From assembly GCA_039925865.1 (NCBI GenBank), contig JBDSYA010000011.1, positions 1-22,647 on the forward strand: DNA of 22,647 bases, in the 5' to 3' direction. This DNA is from JBDSYA01 sp039925865 (GTDB lineage Bacteria > Bacteroidota > Ignavibacteria > Tepidaquicellales > Tepidaquicellaceae). The translations under genes were made by a program, and so were the position numbers. Position 1 is the first letter of the stretch. Each line of letters begins with the position of its first letter. The notes under the pieces were generated by a model, which saw nothing but the letters and a program-made list of their open reading frames with translations, ran no database searches and was not told the origin of the DNA. This document shows positions 1 through 6,998 of this stretch, in pieces.

Positions 1-903
1 TCTCATTACAGTATAATTTCCGCCTGTTGTTGTAGTTGGAGTTGAGGACCATGATTCAGAACCTGCTCCTATACCAATGCGATCTGCTCCTCCGGTTGTT
101 CCGGCAAAAGTTCCGCCAACATTCTGAACTACATTGTCATTAATCATGCAATTGTCCTGAAACTGAGCGAAGATTCCGGCCTTTCCGATGTTGTCTGTAC
201 CAGCAAGATCAGGTCCAACTATATTACCTGATATTATATTATTATCACTTCGATTAGCTGCAGCTCCGCCGTTTAAAAGAATTCCATAGCGGCATTTTAT
301 AATTCTATTGTTCAGGAACCGATTGTTGTCATTATTTCTTCCTGCAACATTACCAATAGTAGATCCACCCGCAAGTATTCCGAAAGTACTAAGAGCAGAA
401 GAGTCAACTCTAGCGTTACAAGAAATCTCTAAATTCCGGATGATGTTATTTGTACATCCGTTTGAATCAGGAGTAGCAGATATCGAAGAAAGCCAGATAG
501 CTGTAGCATTTGAACCGTTGCTGTTGTTTCTGACAGTTAAATTTCTGCCTACACCACCAATACTTCCGTCAATTATGACGTTATCAGCTCCAACTAAATT
601 TATTACTGAAGCACCTGTAAGATTACCTTCAATAGTTGCAACGACAGAAGTTGTAACTGTAACAGAAATATAACTTGCCGAGCCTGTACCGCTTGAATTC
701 AAAAATGCGGGTATAGTTTCAACGGTACTTCCCGTAACGAGACAGGATACCACCCCTGTGTGAACACCAGAATTAATAGCAACAAATGCCTGCCCTAATG
801 TTGGATAACTAATTGCACCCGGATTGACAAGAACTTGTGAGTTTGCATTTAAATACAAACTTAAGAACATAACAATAGCGAAAAATGAAAAAAGTTTTTT
901 CAT
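1..903 (-). CDS. Secreted right-handed beta-helix surface protein, C-terminus missing
   Basis: Reading the minus strand from ATG at 903 gives 301 uninterrupted codons to the window edge; the frame is still open at base 1, so the C-terminus lies outside. The N-terminus is a signal peptide: MKKLFS, a hydrophobic core (FFAIVMFLSLYL), then a probable cut near NANSQ. The mature part opens with YPTLGQAFVAINSGVHTG and continues with LVTGSTVET, then GADNVIIDG, then Asn-rich turns such as NNRFLNNRI and NNIISGNIVG. This is the pattern of parallel beta-helix surface proteins of Bacteroidota, with regular hydrophobic and Asn ladders. The enzymatic role, if any, cannot be read. The style is close to the helix part of the protein at 10941-14126. 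The missing end would decide whether it carries a T9SS or a dockerin tail. No Shine-Dalgarno is visible before the ATG. Confidence 0.85.
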   Translation of the reverse strand, partial: MKKLFSFFAIVMFLSLYLNANSQVLVNPGAISYPTLGQAFVAINSGVHTGVVSCLVTGSTVETIPAFLNSSGTGSASYISVTVTTSVVATIEGNLTGASVINLVGADNVIIDGSIGGVGRNLTVRNNSNGSNATAIWLSSISATPDSNGCTNNIIRNLEISCNARVDSSALSTFGILAGGSTIGNVAGRNNDNNRFLNNRIIKCRYGILLNGGAAANRSDNNIISGNIVGPDLAGTDNIGKAGIFAQFQDNCMINDNVVQNVGGTFAGTTGGADRIGIGAGSESWSSTPTTTTGGNYTVMR

Positions 904-1282
904 GGATTTTTGATTTTAAGGTTTATAAAAATGAATTTTAAATGTGATTAGCTTAAATATTAGTTTACTAAAATATTATTTCTTTTGTAAGAAAAGCTTG
1001 ATGATTGTTTTTTTTTAATCTCGCTTAACTTAAAACTTCATAAAGAAAAAAACAATATAAATTATTAAGTGATATTGAAAATAGTTCACATAAGTCCAAA
1101 TCGATTTTTAAAGTGATTAGGTTTAAACAGAATAGATTTTGAAGTTATTTTAACAAGGTCAAAATACTTAGATTTATTTTAAATTTTTATCTCTTCATAT
1201 TTTCACCGATAGAAATCATACTATGAAATACTTTCATCAACAGAAGAATTTAAACATTAACTTAATTTATCTAATCTTATTT
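904..1282. other. AT-rich intergenic region between divergent genes
   Basis: This stretch of about 380 bases lies between the divergent genes at 903 (-) and 1290 (+). It is very A+T-rich with many T and A runs. I found no ORF, no RNA gene, no strong hairpin and no perfect TAnnTTTG box for the leftward gene. It presumably holds both promoters, but only the rightward one has a visible candidate, at its right end. Confidence 0.5.
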
Positions 1283-1290
1283 TAAATTTG
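1283..1290 (+). promoter_or_regulatory. Candidate Bacteroidota -7 box (TAAATTTG)
   Basis: TAAATTTG matches the TAnnTTTG -7 consensus of Bacteroidota sigma factors. No good TTTG -33 partner is seen about 19 bases upstream. The box overlaps the GTG start codon at 1290, so a transcript starting at the usual distance would begin inside the ORF. Either the start lies further in (TTG at 1302 or 1311) or the match is chance. Confidence 0.3.
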
Positions 1291-1682
1291 TGAGACATTA
1301 TTTGATAATTTTGATCTTATTATCAGTATTAACGGGATGCCGGGATGAGACCGTTAAGACTAAAGTTGATCAAAAAATGGTTGAACCTGAATCTAACAGG
1401 ATGCAGCCTTCTTTTTTTAAAGGTATGTATATCGATTCTTCTTCAGCCGGAATATTTTATGACTGCAACAATAATGTTGCATACAACATATCTGAAAAGG
1501 GAGAGACAGCCGCTGTTAAGAAAGCTTACAACAACATACCTGAAAAAAAGCACGGAGAAAAAATTTATTTAGAGCTGGAAGGTTTTATTTCCACTCAGCC
1601 GAATTTTGATGGCAGGCTTGTGGATTCAGTATTAGTAATAACTCGATTCTTTTTATTTAACAGGGCCGGAAAGTGTGATTGA
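1290..1682 (+). CDS. Small lipoprotein with an NlpE C-terminal-like (OB-fold) domain
   Basis: 130 residues from a GTG start; the upstream frame is closed by TAA at 1272 and has no ATG. The N-terminus is a clear lipoprotein signal: MRH, hydrophobic LIILILLSV, lipobox L-T-G-C with the lipidated Cys at residue 17. The rest is one small domain: GMYIDSSSAGIFYDC, then KKAYNNIP, then IYLELEGFISTQPNFDG, then VLVITRFF. This order (GxY...xFxDC, a short helix with AY, VxLxG-x-ixxxPxxDG, LvVxRF) resembles the C-terminal OB-like domain of NlpE/COG3015 lipoproteins, which are linked to copper tolerance and envelope stress signalling in proteobacteria. The N-terminal NlpE domain with its CxxC is absent, so the E. 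coli role should not be carried over. The family call comes from remembered motif order. Predicted location is the periplasm or a membrane face. Confidence 0.6.
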   Translation: MRHYLIILILLSVLTGCRDETVKTKVDQKMVEPESNRMQPSFFKGMYIDSSSAGIFYDCNNNVAYNISEKGETAAVKKAYNNIPEKKHGEKIYLELEGFISTQPNFDGRLVDSVLVITRFFLFNRAGKCD

Positions 1683-1883
1683 TCATCTTAACTAACCGAT
1701 ACTTTCATATACTTCAACTATTTATTTCTCCTTTTCTCAAATTTAAATTATCATTGTAATTTTATTATTGTGTCAATTTTTCTGAAAATTTTATATTTTT
1801 TTTAAAGAAAATCACAACTTTTCTGAAGTGATAATTATGAAAGTACGTCAAGCTATTCATCAGTTGATAATTTATAAATGACA

Positions 1884-4400
1884 TCACGGAGTAATTTTAC
1901 TTACAAAATTCGCCGCATTATTATCTGCTATAGCAGCATCACTTGCATCGACTACATTATCACCGGTCAGATCACTTTTTAAATATCCTTTGCTGAAGTT
2001 ATAAGCATCATTGTCGATCATTGCAAGATCTGTTGCATCAACTATTCCGTCCTGATTAGTATCGCCGCTGTAGAAAGCATACCGCTCGGTTGAGCCGTCA
2101 GTCTGATAATCATTTTTTTCATTCGTTTCATCTTCTTCAGGCGGAGGTGGAGGAGCAAGCGCATCGACGTAAATCATATTATTGCCAAACGCCTGAGAAG
2201 CAGAAAAACTAAAATCGTAATTTAAAACATTCAGATTAAAGGACTGCGGGAATGCACTCCATGTCTCAATTGAATTTCTGTGCATTGCTGCGATATAGTA
2301 TGGTGTTCCATTTGAAGCATTGTCAAAAACAAAAGTACCATTTCCCGCTGAATCCAGAATTGATTTTGCAGTATCGACGATGATGTACGGTGAAGTTGAA
2401 TTTCTCAAAAATATTTTTGCTGTATCCTTTATCATCTTGTGCAAGGAAAATCTGTAAAATCCCTGGATAAATGCCTTTAGGTGTAAAGTTCTGTCTGAAG
2501 TTCCTGCAATATTTATTCCCCAGCCATGTATATATCCGATATCAGCACTAGCGTTATCAACAAATTTTAATTTCCACCAGCCTAATTTATTTTGTGAATT
2601 GAAAGCTGAAAGCGGTTGATTTGGTTTAATACCCGGGCTGAAAGGAGGATTTATTCCTGGCTCATTTGTGAATGTACCCATGGATGGCAGCGAATCTTCT
2701 GCATCAGAGAATATTGTCATCAAATCATTTCCGTTTCCTCCTCTGTTGTTGAAAAGATTAACAGTTGATCCGGACGGTGATATTAGATGTAAGGACATGT
2801 CAGATGTATAGGTATGCGACATCAAGGCAAAAACTTTAAGACTTGATATAGTTCCGCTAACCGGTATAAAAACAGAATCCTTTATACCTGCCAGGTTATT
2901 GTCAGGCACAAAAAATCTCTTATAGCTATTTGTATAGTTTGGTGTATAAAATCCTCCGGCCACATCTGAGATCATCGGTGAAGTGAGTTCATTGTTATAG
3001 TTCAGGTGTGAAGAACTTACGTGTGCTAAACCGCCAAAGGTATTACCCGAATAGATCCTTGATCCTCCTGAGTAGATCGCACTGGTATACTTATCAAAAT
3101 TGAAATATGTTAAACCAATATCAGAGCTTATCGACTTATACATATTTGATGTTATCTGATCCGGAGTTCTTTCTAAACTCCATATCCGGACAGCATCTAT
3201 TTGTCCTTTGAATTTATTTCCGGATAATGAAGAAGCTCCTATTCCTCCTATAAACAAATCATCCGGATTATTCTGGATCAGAGGAGCACCTGTAAATATA
3301 CTGCTTGCCACAAGATTTCCATTTATATAAATGTAGGCAAATCCGGTTGCGGAATTATAAGATGCAGCCACATGAGTCCATTGCCCGTGTGTAATATTAA
3401 CATTGGCGATCATACCTGACGGACCGCCGGGAGAATTGATTTTAAACTTGATACTTCCATTTCCCGAAAATAACCATAATGCATAATTATATCTGTCAGT
3501 ACCTCCGCTTTTATTCACTATATACTGATCATTTGGTTGAGTTCCGGTTGTATCTCTTCTGATCCATGCCTCAAGTGTAATTGCCGTCGTAGGATTGAAA
3601 CCTGATCCGGAAGTATTGAATACTGAGAAATAATCTGTTGAACCATTTAAAACGAGATTATTATTATAGTCAATATTATTGACTGCTTTATTTGAATTGT
3701 TTATGAAGGTGAAATTTCTTGCGTACCCGTTGTGAAAGTCAACGCCGCTGTAACTGTTTACGTCGCTGTCAAGCTGAAAACTTGCAACCAGATTTGAATA
3801 AAACCCTGTGGGAAAATATACTTCAAGCGGCAAAAACCTGTTATTAAATATTGACTGATCGAATCTTGAATTATTCCAGATGCGGATATTTTCCAATCTT
3901 CCTTTGAAAAAAAGTGCTGCAGCCGATGTCCCTATCCTGTCCGCTCCTATAAATAATGAATCACTATTGACACCAATTGTTCCCGCGAAAGCTGTTGATG
4001 AAGTATCTAAAACCCCATCTATATAGATCCTTGCCGTAGTTCCGTCAAATGTTCCGGCAATGTGAGTCCACTTGTTTACAGGTATCACACTAGATACTTT
4101 ACTTCTGAATGATGATCCGCCTCTTGGATAAAATACAACTCTTCCGGATGTCTGAATTCCTAAGAAATAGGAAGTCTGATAATTTTTACCGATGACCGTC
4201 ATCGTAGCTGCGTTTAATCCTGTTGGATATACCATAGCTTCAAGTGTCACTGCACCAACCGGATTTAAATCAGTCGCATTAGGCACTGCGATATAACTAT
4301 TTGACCCATTAAAATTTCCGGAATAATTTGCCGTGTATTGTGCAAAACCGGTATTGAAAAAAAATAATGCTGTAAGAAGTAAAAAAATATTTTTCATCAT
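1884..4400 (-). CDS. Secreted LamG-LamG-P-domain protein with dockerin-like C-terminus
   Basis: 838 residues. Signal peptide 1-20 (MMKNIFLLLTALFFFNTGFA). Two LamG/concanavalin-like jelly-roll domains lie at about 28-185 and 248-415; each has LEAMVYP or LEAWIRR, then WTHIAG or WTHVAA, then IYIDG or IYING, then LFIGADRIG or LFIGGIG, then a closing IRIW or VRIW. About 495-632 resembles a proprotein-convertase P domain (FFVPDN, SDMSLHLISPSG, LGWWKLKFVDNASADIG). Residues 637-748 form a beta-rich module, 749-776 a proline and acidic linker (PPPPPEED), and 777-838 a dockerin-like pair of calcium loops (DTNQDGIVDATD and DLTGDNVVDASD) ending in NFVSKITP. There is no T9SS type A tail. LamG and P domains suggest glycan or protein binding at the cell surface; no catalytic domain is seen. 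The last 200 residues align with the end of the 1061-residue protein at 10941-14126. The MM start at 4400 fits the signal peptide. Confidence 0.88.
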   Translation of the reverse strand: MMKNIFLLLTALFFFNTGFAQYTANYSGNFNGSNSYIAVPNATDLNPVGAVTLEAMVYPTGLNAATMTVIGKNYQTSYFLGIQTSGRVVFYPRGGSSFRSKVSSVIPVNKWTHIAGTFDGTTARIYIDGVLDTSSTAFAGTIGVNSDSLFIGADRIGTSAAALFFKGRLENIRIWNNSRFDQSIFNNRFLPLEVYFPTGFYSNLVASFQLDSDVNSYSGVDFHNGYARNFTFINNSNKAVNNIDYNNNLVLNGSTDYFSVFNTSGSGFNPTTAITLEAWIRRDTTGTQPNDQYIVNKSGGTDRYNYALWLFSGNGSIKFKINSPGGPSGMIANVNITHGQWTHVAASYNSATGFAYIYINGNLVASSIFTGAPLIQNNPDDLFIGGIGASSLSGNKFKGQIDAVRIWSLERTPDQITSNMYKSISSDIGLTYFNFDKYTSAIYSGGSRIYSGNTFGGLAHVSSSHLNYNNELTSPMISDVAGGFYTPNYTNSYKRFFVPDNNLAGIKDSVFIPVSGTISSLKVFALMSHTYTSDMSLHLISPSGSTVNLFNNRGGNGNDLMTIFSDAEDSLPSMGTFTNEPGINPPFSPGIKPNQPLSAFNSQNKLGWWKLKFVDNASADIGYIHGWGINIAGTSDRTLHLKAFIQGFYRFSLHKMIKDTAKIFLRNSTSPYIIVDTAKSILDSAGNGTFVFDNASNGTPYYIAAMHRNSIETWSAFPQSFNLNVLNYDFSFSASQAFGNNMIYVDALAPPPPPEEDETNEKNDYQTDGSTERYAFYSGDTNQDGIVDATDLAMIDNDAYNFSKGYLKSDLTGDNVVDASDAAIADNNAANFVSKITP

Positions 4401-4406
4401 GACATT

Positions 4407-4448
4407 GTTTAATGTTAAAAGTTAAATGTTAAATGTTAAATGTTAAAT
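4407..4448. repeat. AT-rich heptanucleotide tandem tract (GTTAAAT)n
   Basis: Six 7-base units in a row: GTTTAAT, GTTAAAA, then four perfect GTTAAAT (4421-4448). On the minus strand the unit reads ATTTAAC. The tract ends 7 bases before the start codon at 4400, so it forms the leader region of the LamG gene. It joins the GC-rich heptamer tract through nine non-repeat bases. Confidence 0.9.
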
Positions 4449-4457
4449 GTGGCTTCA

Positions 4458-4576
4458 CGTCTAGCGTCTCGCGTCTCGCGCCTCGCGTCTCACGCCTCGC
4501 GTCTCACGCCTCGCGTCTCACGTCTCGCGTCTCGCGTCTCACGTCTCGCGTCTCACGTCTCGCGTCTCGCGTCTCA
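4458..4576. repeat. GC-rich heptanucleotide tandem tract, 17 units of CGTCTCG/A
   Basis: Seventeen contiguous 7-base units without an indel: the first is CGTCTAG, the rest are CGTCTCG, CGTCTCA or CGCCTCG. On the minus strand the unit is (T/C)GAGACG or (T/C)GAGGCG. G+C is about 65-70%, against about 35% around it. The last plus-strand unit (4570-4576) contains TCA, which on the minus strand is the TGA stop of the upstream gene, so the coding frame ends in the first repeat unit. The tract is not a CRISPR array: units are too short and there are no spacers. Confidence 0.93.
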
Positions 4577-6220
4577 CAATATAACTCTTTGACAAATGGC
4601 GGACACAATATTATTCATCTCGCTGCTTCCTTCATCAATTTGTTTTTGTGAGTCTGCAATAATTGTAAATTCGCATACGGGGTCGTAACAATTACCGGGA
4701 ATACTGAACTGCAGTTCAACTGACTCGCCTGCTTTGATTGGTGGTGTATTGACATTTACTTTTTGATTTCCAAATTCGACGGTAGTTGCTGACATACCGG
4801 CGTCGGCTGTTCCCTGATTTTTTATTGTAACAAACAGAACATTTCCTTGAGTATCTCTGCGACAAAAAGAATTTGTAGGAGCTCCGGGAGGAACAATCGG
4901 GACAAGGTCTATACTGCTTTCGCTGGCTATTTTTCCGGGAAGTATTGGCTTAATTCCAAGCAGGGTAACTTTATGTGTTCTGTAATTTGAATTATCAGAG
5001 TTCTTATCGGAAAAATTCGAGTTCAACTTATAGATCAGTGTTCCCATTCCTGTAACGGGATCTTTAGTGTAACTCCAGCTTTCGATCCAAACACCTGCTT
5101 TTTTTATATGTTCATCGTTGCAAAGATATCCCATATCCCAGCCCGTCAGAATAGGAATTGCATATTTGTAAGGAATATTTTTTATTACAACTTCTTCAGG
5201 ATTTGTCTGACCGACTCCTCCATCACAGTCATCTTCTGTGGGTAATATAGTATATGGGGGATCTATTACCGAAAGATCTGTTCCGCTCAACCCGGAAACA
5301 ATTTCTCCAAACTCGTAACCTCTTCTGCCGCTGTTATCTTTAAAAATTGCAAAGGACTGCCAGCTTACAAATCCTGAATCAACTCTGGCTGCATTATCCG
5401 GAAATGAAGGATTAAAATTCTTTGATCCTTTTTTATAGCTTTGGTTTTTAATGAAGGATGCATTATGATCAAGATTGTATGCAATCTGAAGAAGATGATG
5501 ATCGGCGCCGCATTCTGACCATCCCATTCCAAATCCCCGGGGCAGTATTGCAACAGAAGAACTGGAAATAAAAGCAGGGTTATTTAAAAATGAACTGTAT
5601 GATGACAGCGCAGTTGTTGTGAATTCATTATTGCTTGAAAAAAGATTTGAGCTGACAGCATCTTCATCAGAACAGGATCCGTCATCATGGTCAACTATTA
5701 GATTAACATTATTGTCTCTCCATGCTATGATAGTGTAATTGTAACAAAAACTATAACCATCATCAAAATTATCATCGGTCAGAACGCCTGTGGCTTCCCA
5801 TTTCAAAATTTTAGTTCTTGTAACAGACTCTTCCAGTTTTATTTTACTTATTACTGCACCTACACCTGAAACATGATGATCCGAATTCAGATATTCCAGA
5901 TTCCATCCGTTCAGAAAAACAGTAGCGTTAGTTGCAAACGAAGGAAGTTCTTTGCTGCCTTCAATTTTTATTATATCTTCTGTCCCGTCTTTATTGGATT
6001 TGGCGCAGGCTGAACCGTGATACACGATCAATGAATCCTGAGAACTGATCACCGTTGAACTTAGGCTGTCACTCAAATCAGTAAAAGGTTTATCATTTAT
6101 TAATGAACAAATTGTACTCTGTGCGTTTATACAAAATGAGCATGAATCCAAAAAGAAAAGAGGGATGATTGCACAGGAAATTAAAATTACAGATCTTAAA
6201 ATTTGATTCATAGTCTTCAT
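4574..6220 (-). CDS. Probable lipoprotein with three copies of an unnamed module and a C-terminal CARDB domain
   Basis: 548 residues. The N-terminus has a hydrophobic segment and a possible lipobox L24-D-S-C27, suggesting lipid attachment; an ordinary signal peptide is the alternative. The middle holds three related segments at about 97-180, 224-312 and 350-425. They open with GWNLEYLNSDHH, GFGMGWSECGADHH and GWDMGYLCNDEH; copies 1 and 3 continue with a hydrophobic G-[AV]-x-I strand, and a D/N-rich stretch follows (LTDDNFDDGY, IFKDNSGRRGY, FSDKNSDNSNY). I know no established name for this module. Residues about 437-545 look like a CARDB adhesion-type immunoglobulin-like domain: FVTIKNQGTADAG, IKAGESVELQFSIP, IIADSQKQIDEGSSEMNN. 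Cys is frequent. No catalytic motif is seen. It probably sits on the outer surface and binds something. Start ATG at 6220; ATG at codon 4 is a possible alternative. A -7-like box lies about 60 bases upstream. Its stop lies in the repeat tract. Confidence 0.8.
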   Translation of the reverse strand: MKTMNQILRSVILISCAIIPLFFLDSCSFCINAQSTICSLINDKPFTDLSDSLSSTVISSQDSLIVYHGSACAKSNKDGTEDIIKIEGSKELPSFATNATVFLNGWNLEYLNSDHHVSGVGAVISKIKLEESVTRTKILKWEATGVLTDDNFDDGYSFCYNYTIIAWRDNNVNLIVDHDDGSCSDEDAVSSNLFSSNNEFTTTALSSYSSFLNNPAFISSSSVAILPRGFGMGWSECGADHHLLQIAYNLDHNASFIKNQSYKKGSKNFNPSFPDNAARVDSGFVSWQSFAIFKDNSGRRGYEFGEIVSGLSGTDLSVIDPPYTILPTEDDCDGGVGQTNPEEVVIKNIPYKYAIPILTGWDMGYLCNDEHIKKAGVWIESWSYTKDPVTGMGTLIYKLNSNFSDKNSDNSNYRTHKVTLLGIKPILPGKIASESSIDLVPIVPPGAPTNSFCRRDTQGNVLFVTIKNQGTADAGMSATTVEFGNQKVNVNTPPIKAGESVELQFSIPGNCYDPVCEFTIIADSQKQIDEGSSEMNNIVSAICQRVIL

Positions 6221-6281
6221 AATTTCTGTTTTGTTTTAGTTGAAGGTTTATAAAAAATATTTTAATATTTTCTCTCACAAA

Positions 6282-6289
6282 CAAAGTTA
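6282..6289 (-). promoter_or_regulatory. Candidate -7 box (TAACTTTG) for the CARDB lipoprotein gene
   Basis: The plus strand reads CAAAGTTA, so the minus strand reads TAACTTTG, a perfect TAnnTTTG. It lies 62 bases upstream of the ATG at 6220, implying a leader of about 55 bases. The -33 TTTG is not matched at the ideal spacing. Chance matches are not rare in sequence this A+T-rich. Confidence 0.4.
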
Positions 6290-6476
6290 CCAGGAATATG
6301 AACGAAATGAATATAAAAAATTTAATTTTAATTTCCTTGCTAATTTAAATTTACTTTTAAAATTCTTGGTTATAATGAAACTTATTCTGTTTCGCTTTTA
6401 ATGAGTCGGTTCATAAAAGCTTGCTGAAGTGTTAAAGAAGGATTGATTTTAATTTAGATCTTTATCTGATTGCCCG

Positions 6477-6893
6477 ATGCCCGGAAGACTAAAAGAGAGT
6501 TCTTATAACTTTGGGATGGCTAACCTTTTTTTAAAAAAGTGACATAACAAATCACTCGAATCCATCTCAAAGATCAATAATATATATTTTGAGATGAAAT
6601 ATTATGTCAAAAATCTTCAGATGGTGAACTATTATGAGCTTGATGACAACGAAGCTTTCATTTTTGCATTTGATGCCTATAAACATTTTACAAGCAACAA
6701 CAAAAAAATTCCTGAAACATGGAAATCAAGAATTACTTCATTTTATAATACAGTTAAATTATTATTTGAGTGGAGAAAAAACTTCGACGAATATGAGTTT
6801 ATAAATCTGAACAGAGAAATAACAGAATCTTTTCCGTCAAGAAAGCTCTTGCTTCTCAGAAAACTCGATGAGCTTGAGTCATCAAACAGGTAG
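6477..6893 (+). pseudogene. Decayed C-terminal fragment of a helical-repeat (TPR-like) protein, interrupted by TGA
   Basis: The open part is 6594-6893 (99 residues from ATG). The same frame stays protein-like upstream: from ATG 6477 it reads MPGRLKESSYNFG, MANLFLKK, then TGA at 6540-6542, then HNKSLESISKINNIYFEMKY into the open part. Together these resemble the C-terminal end of long helical-repeat proteins common in Ignavibacteria and Chlorobi, with a pattern of KES...A.L.F.K...x.A.EyLSkI, YYEL, a-AFDAYKHFTSNNKKIP, FYNTVKLLFEW, and a final LLLRKLDELESS. Such proteins are usually several hundred residues, so most of the N-terminal part is absent and the remainder carries a nonsense codon. The frame upstream closes at TAA 6450. 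No signal peptide or promoter stands out. Alternatives: a genuine 99-residue gene starting at 6594, or a sequencing error at the TGA. The family match is from memory. Confidence 0.55.
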
Positions 6894-6998
6894 ATTTAAT
6901 TTCAGGTTGTAAAGTTCAGAGTTTAGATTTAGTTGATTTAATTTCGAAATTGAATTAACACCAATTATAAATAGAAGCGTTGCATTTATGTTTTACTG

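Noticed and set aside
308..673. Plus-strand ORF of 121 residues
   Set aside because: It is antisense to the secreted beta-helix gene at 1-903, whose frame has a signal peptide and family-like motifs. The antisense product is low-complexity and shows no motif.
1345..1572. Plus-strand ORF of 75 residues
   Set aside because: It is a frame shadow inside the lipoprotein gene 1290-1682, which has a lipobox and recognisable domain pattern.
4458..4576. Possible CRISPR-like array
   Set aside because: Units are 7 bases without spacers, and there are no cas genes. It is a simple tandem repeat.
4433..4651. Plus-strand ORF of 72 residues rich in SRLxSRV heptapeptides
   Set aside because: It is the translation of the 7-base tandem tract (three units make 21 bases, hence a 7-residue period) and overlaps the end of a well supported minus-strand gene. 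No start context or domain.
6506..6513. TAACTTTG box just before ATG 6516
   Set aside because: It lies in the frame of the decayed gene and codes Tyr-Asn-Phe-Gly in the matching family pattern, so the promoter-like look is probably coincidental.
6540..6542. TGA as a recoded codon (Trp or selenocysteine)
   Set aside because: Several intact genes in the window end in TGA, no SECIS-like hairpin is visible directly downstream, and the gene lacks its N-terminal part anyway. Nonsense mutation or error is simpler.
6900..6998. Terminator between the decayed gene and the EF-G-like gene
   Set aside because: TTAATT/AATTAA around 6939-6959 is a short all-A/T stem and would be weak; no U tract follows on either side.
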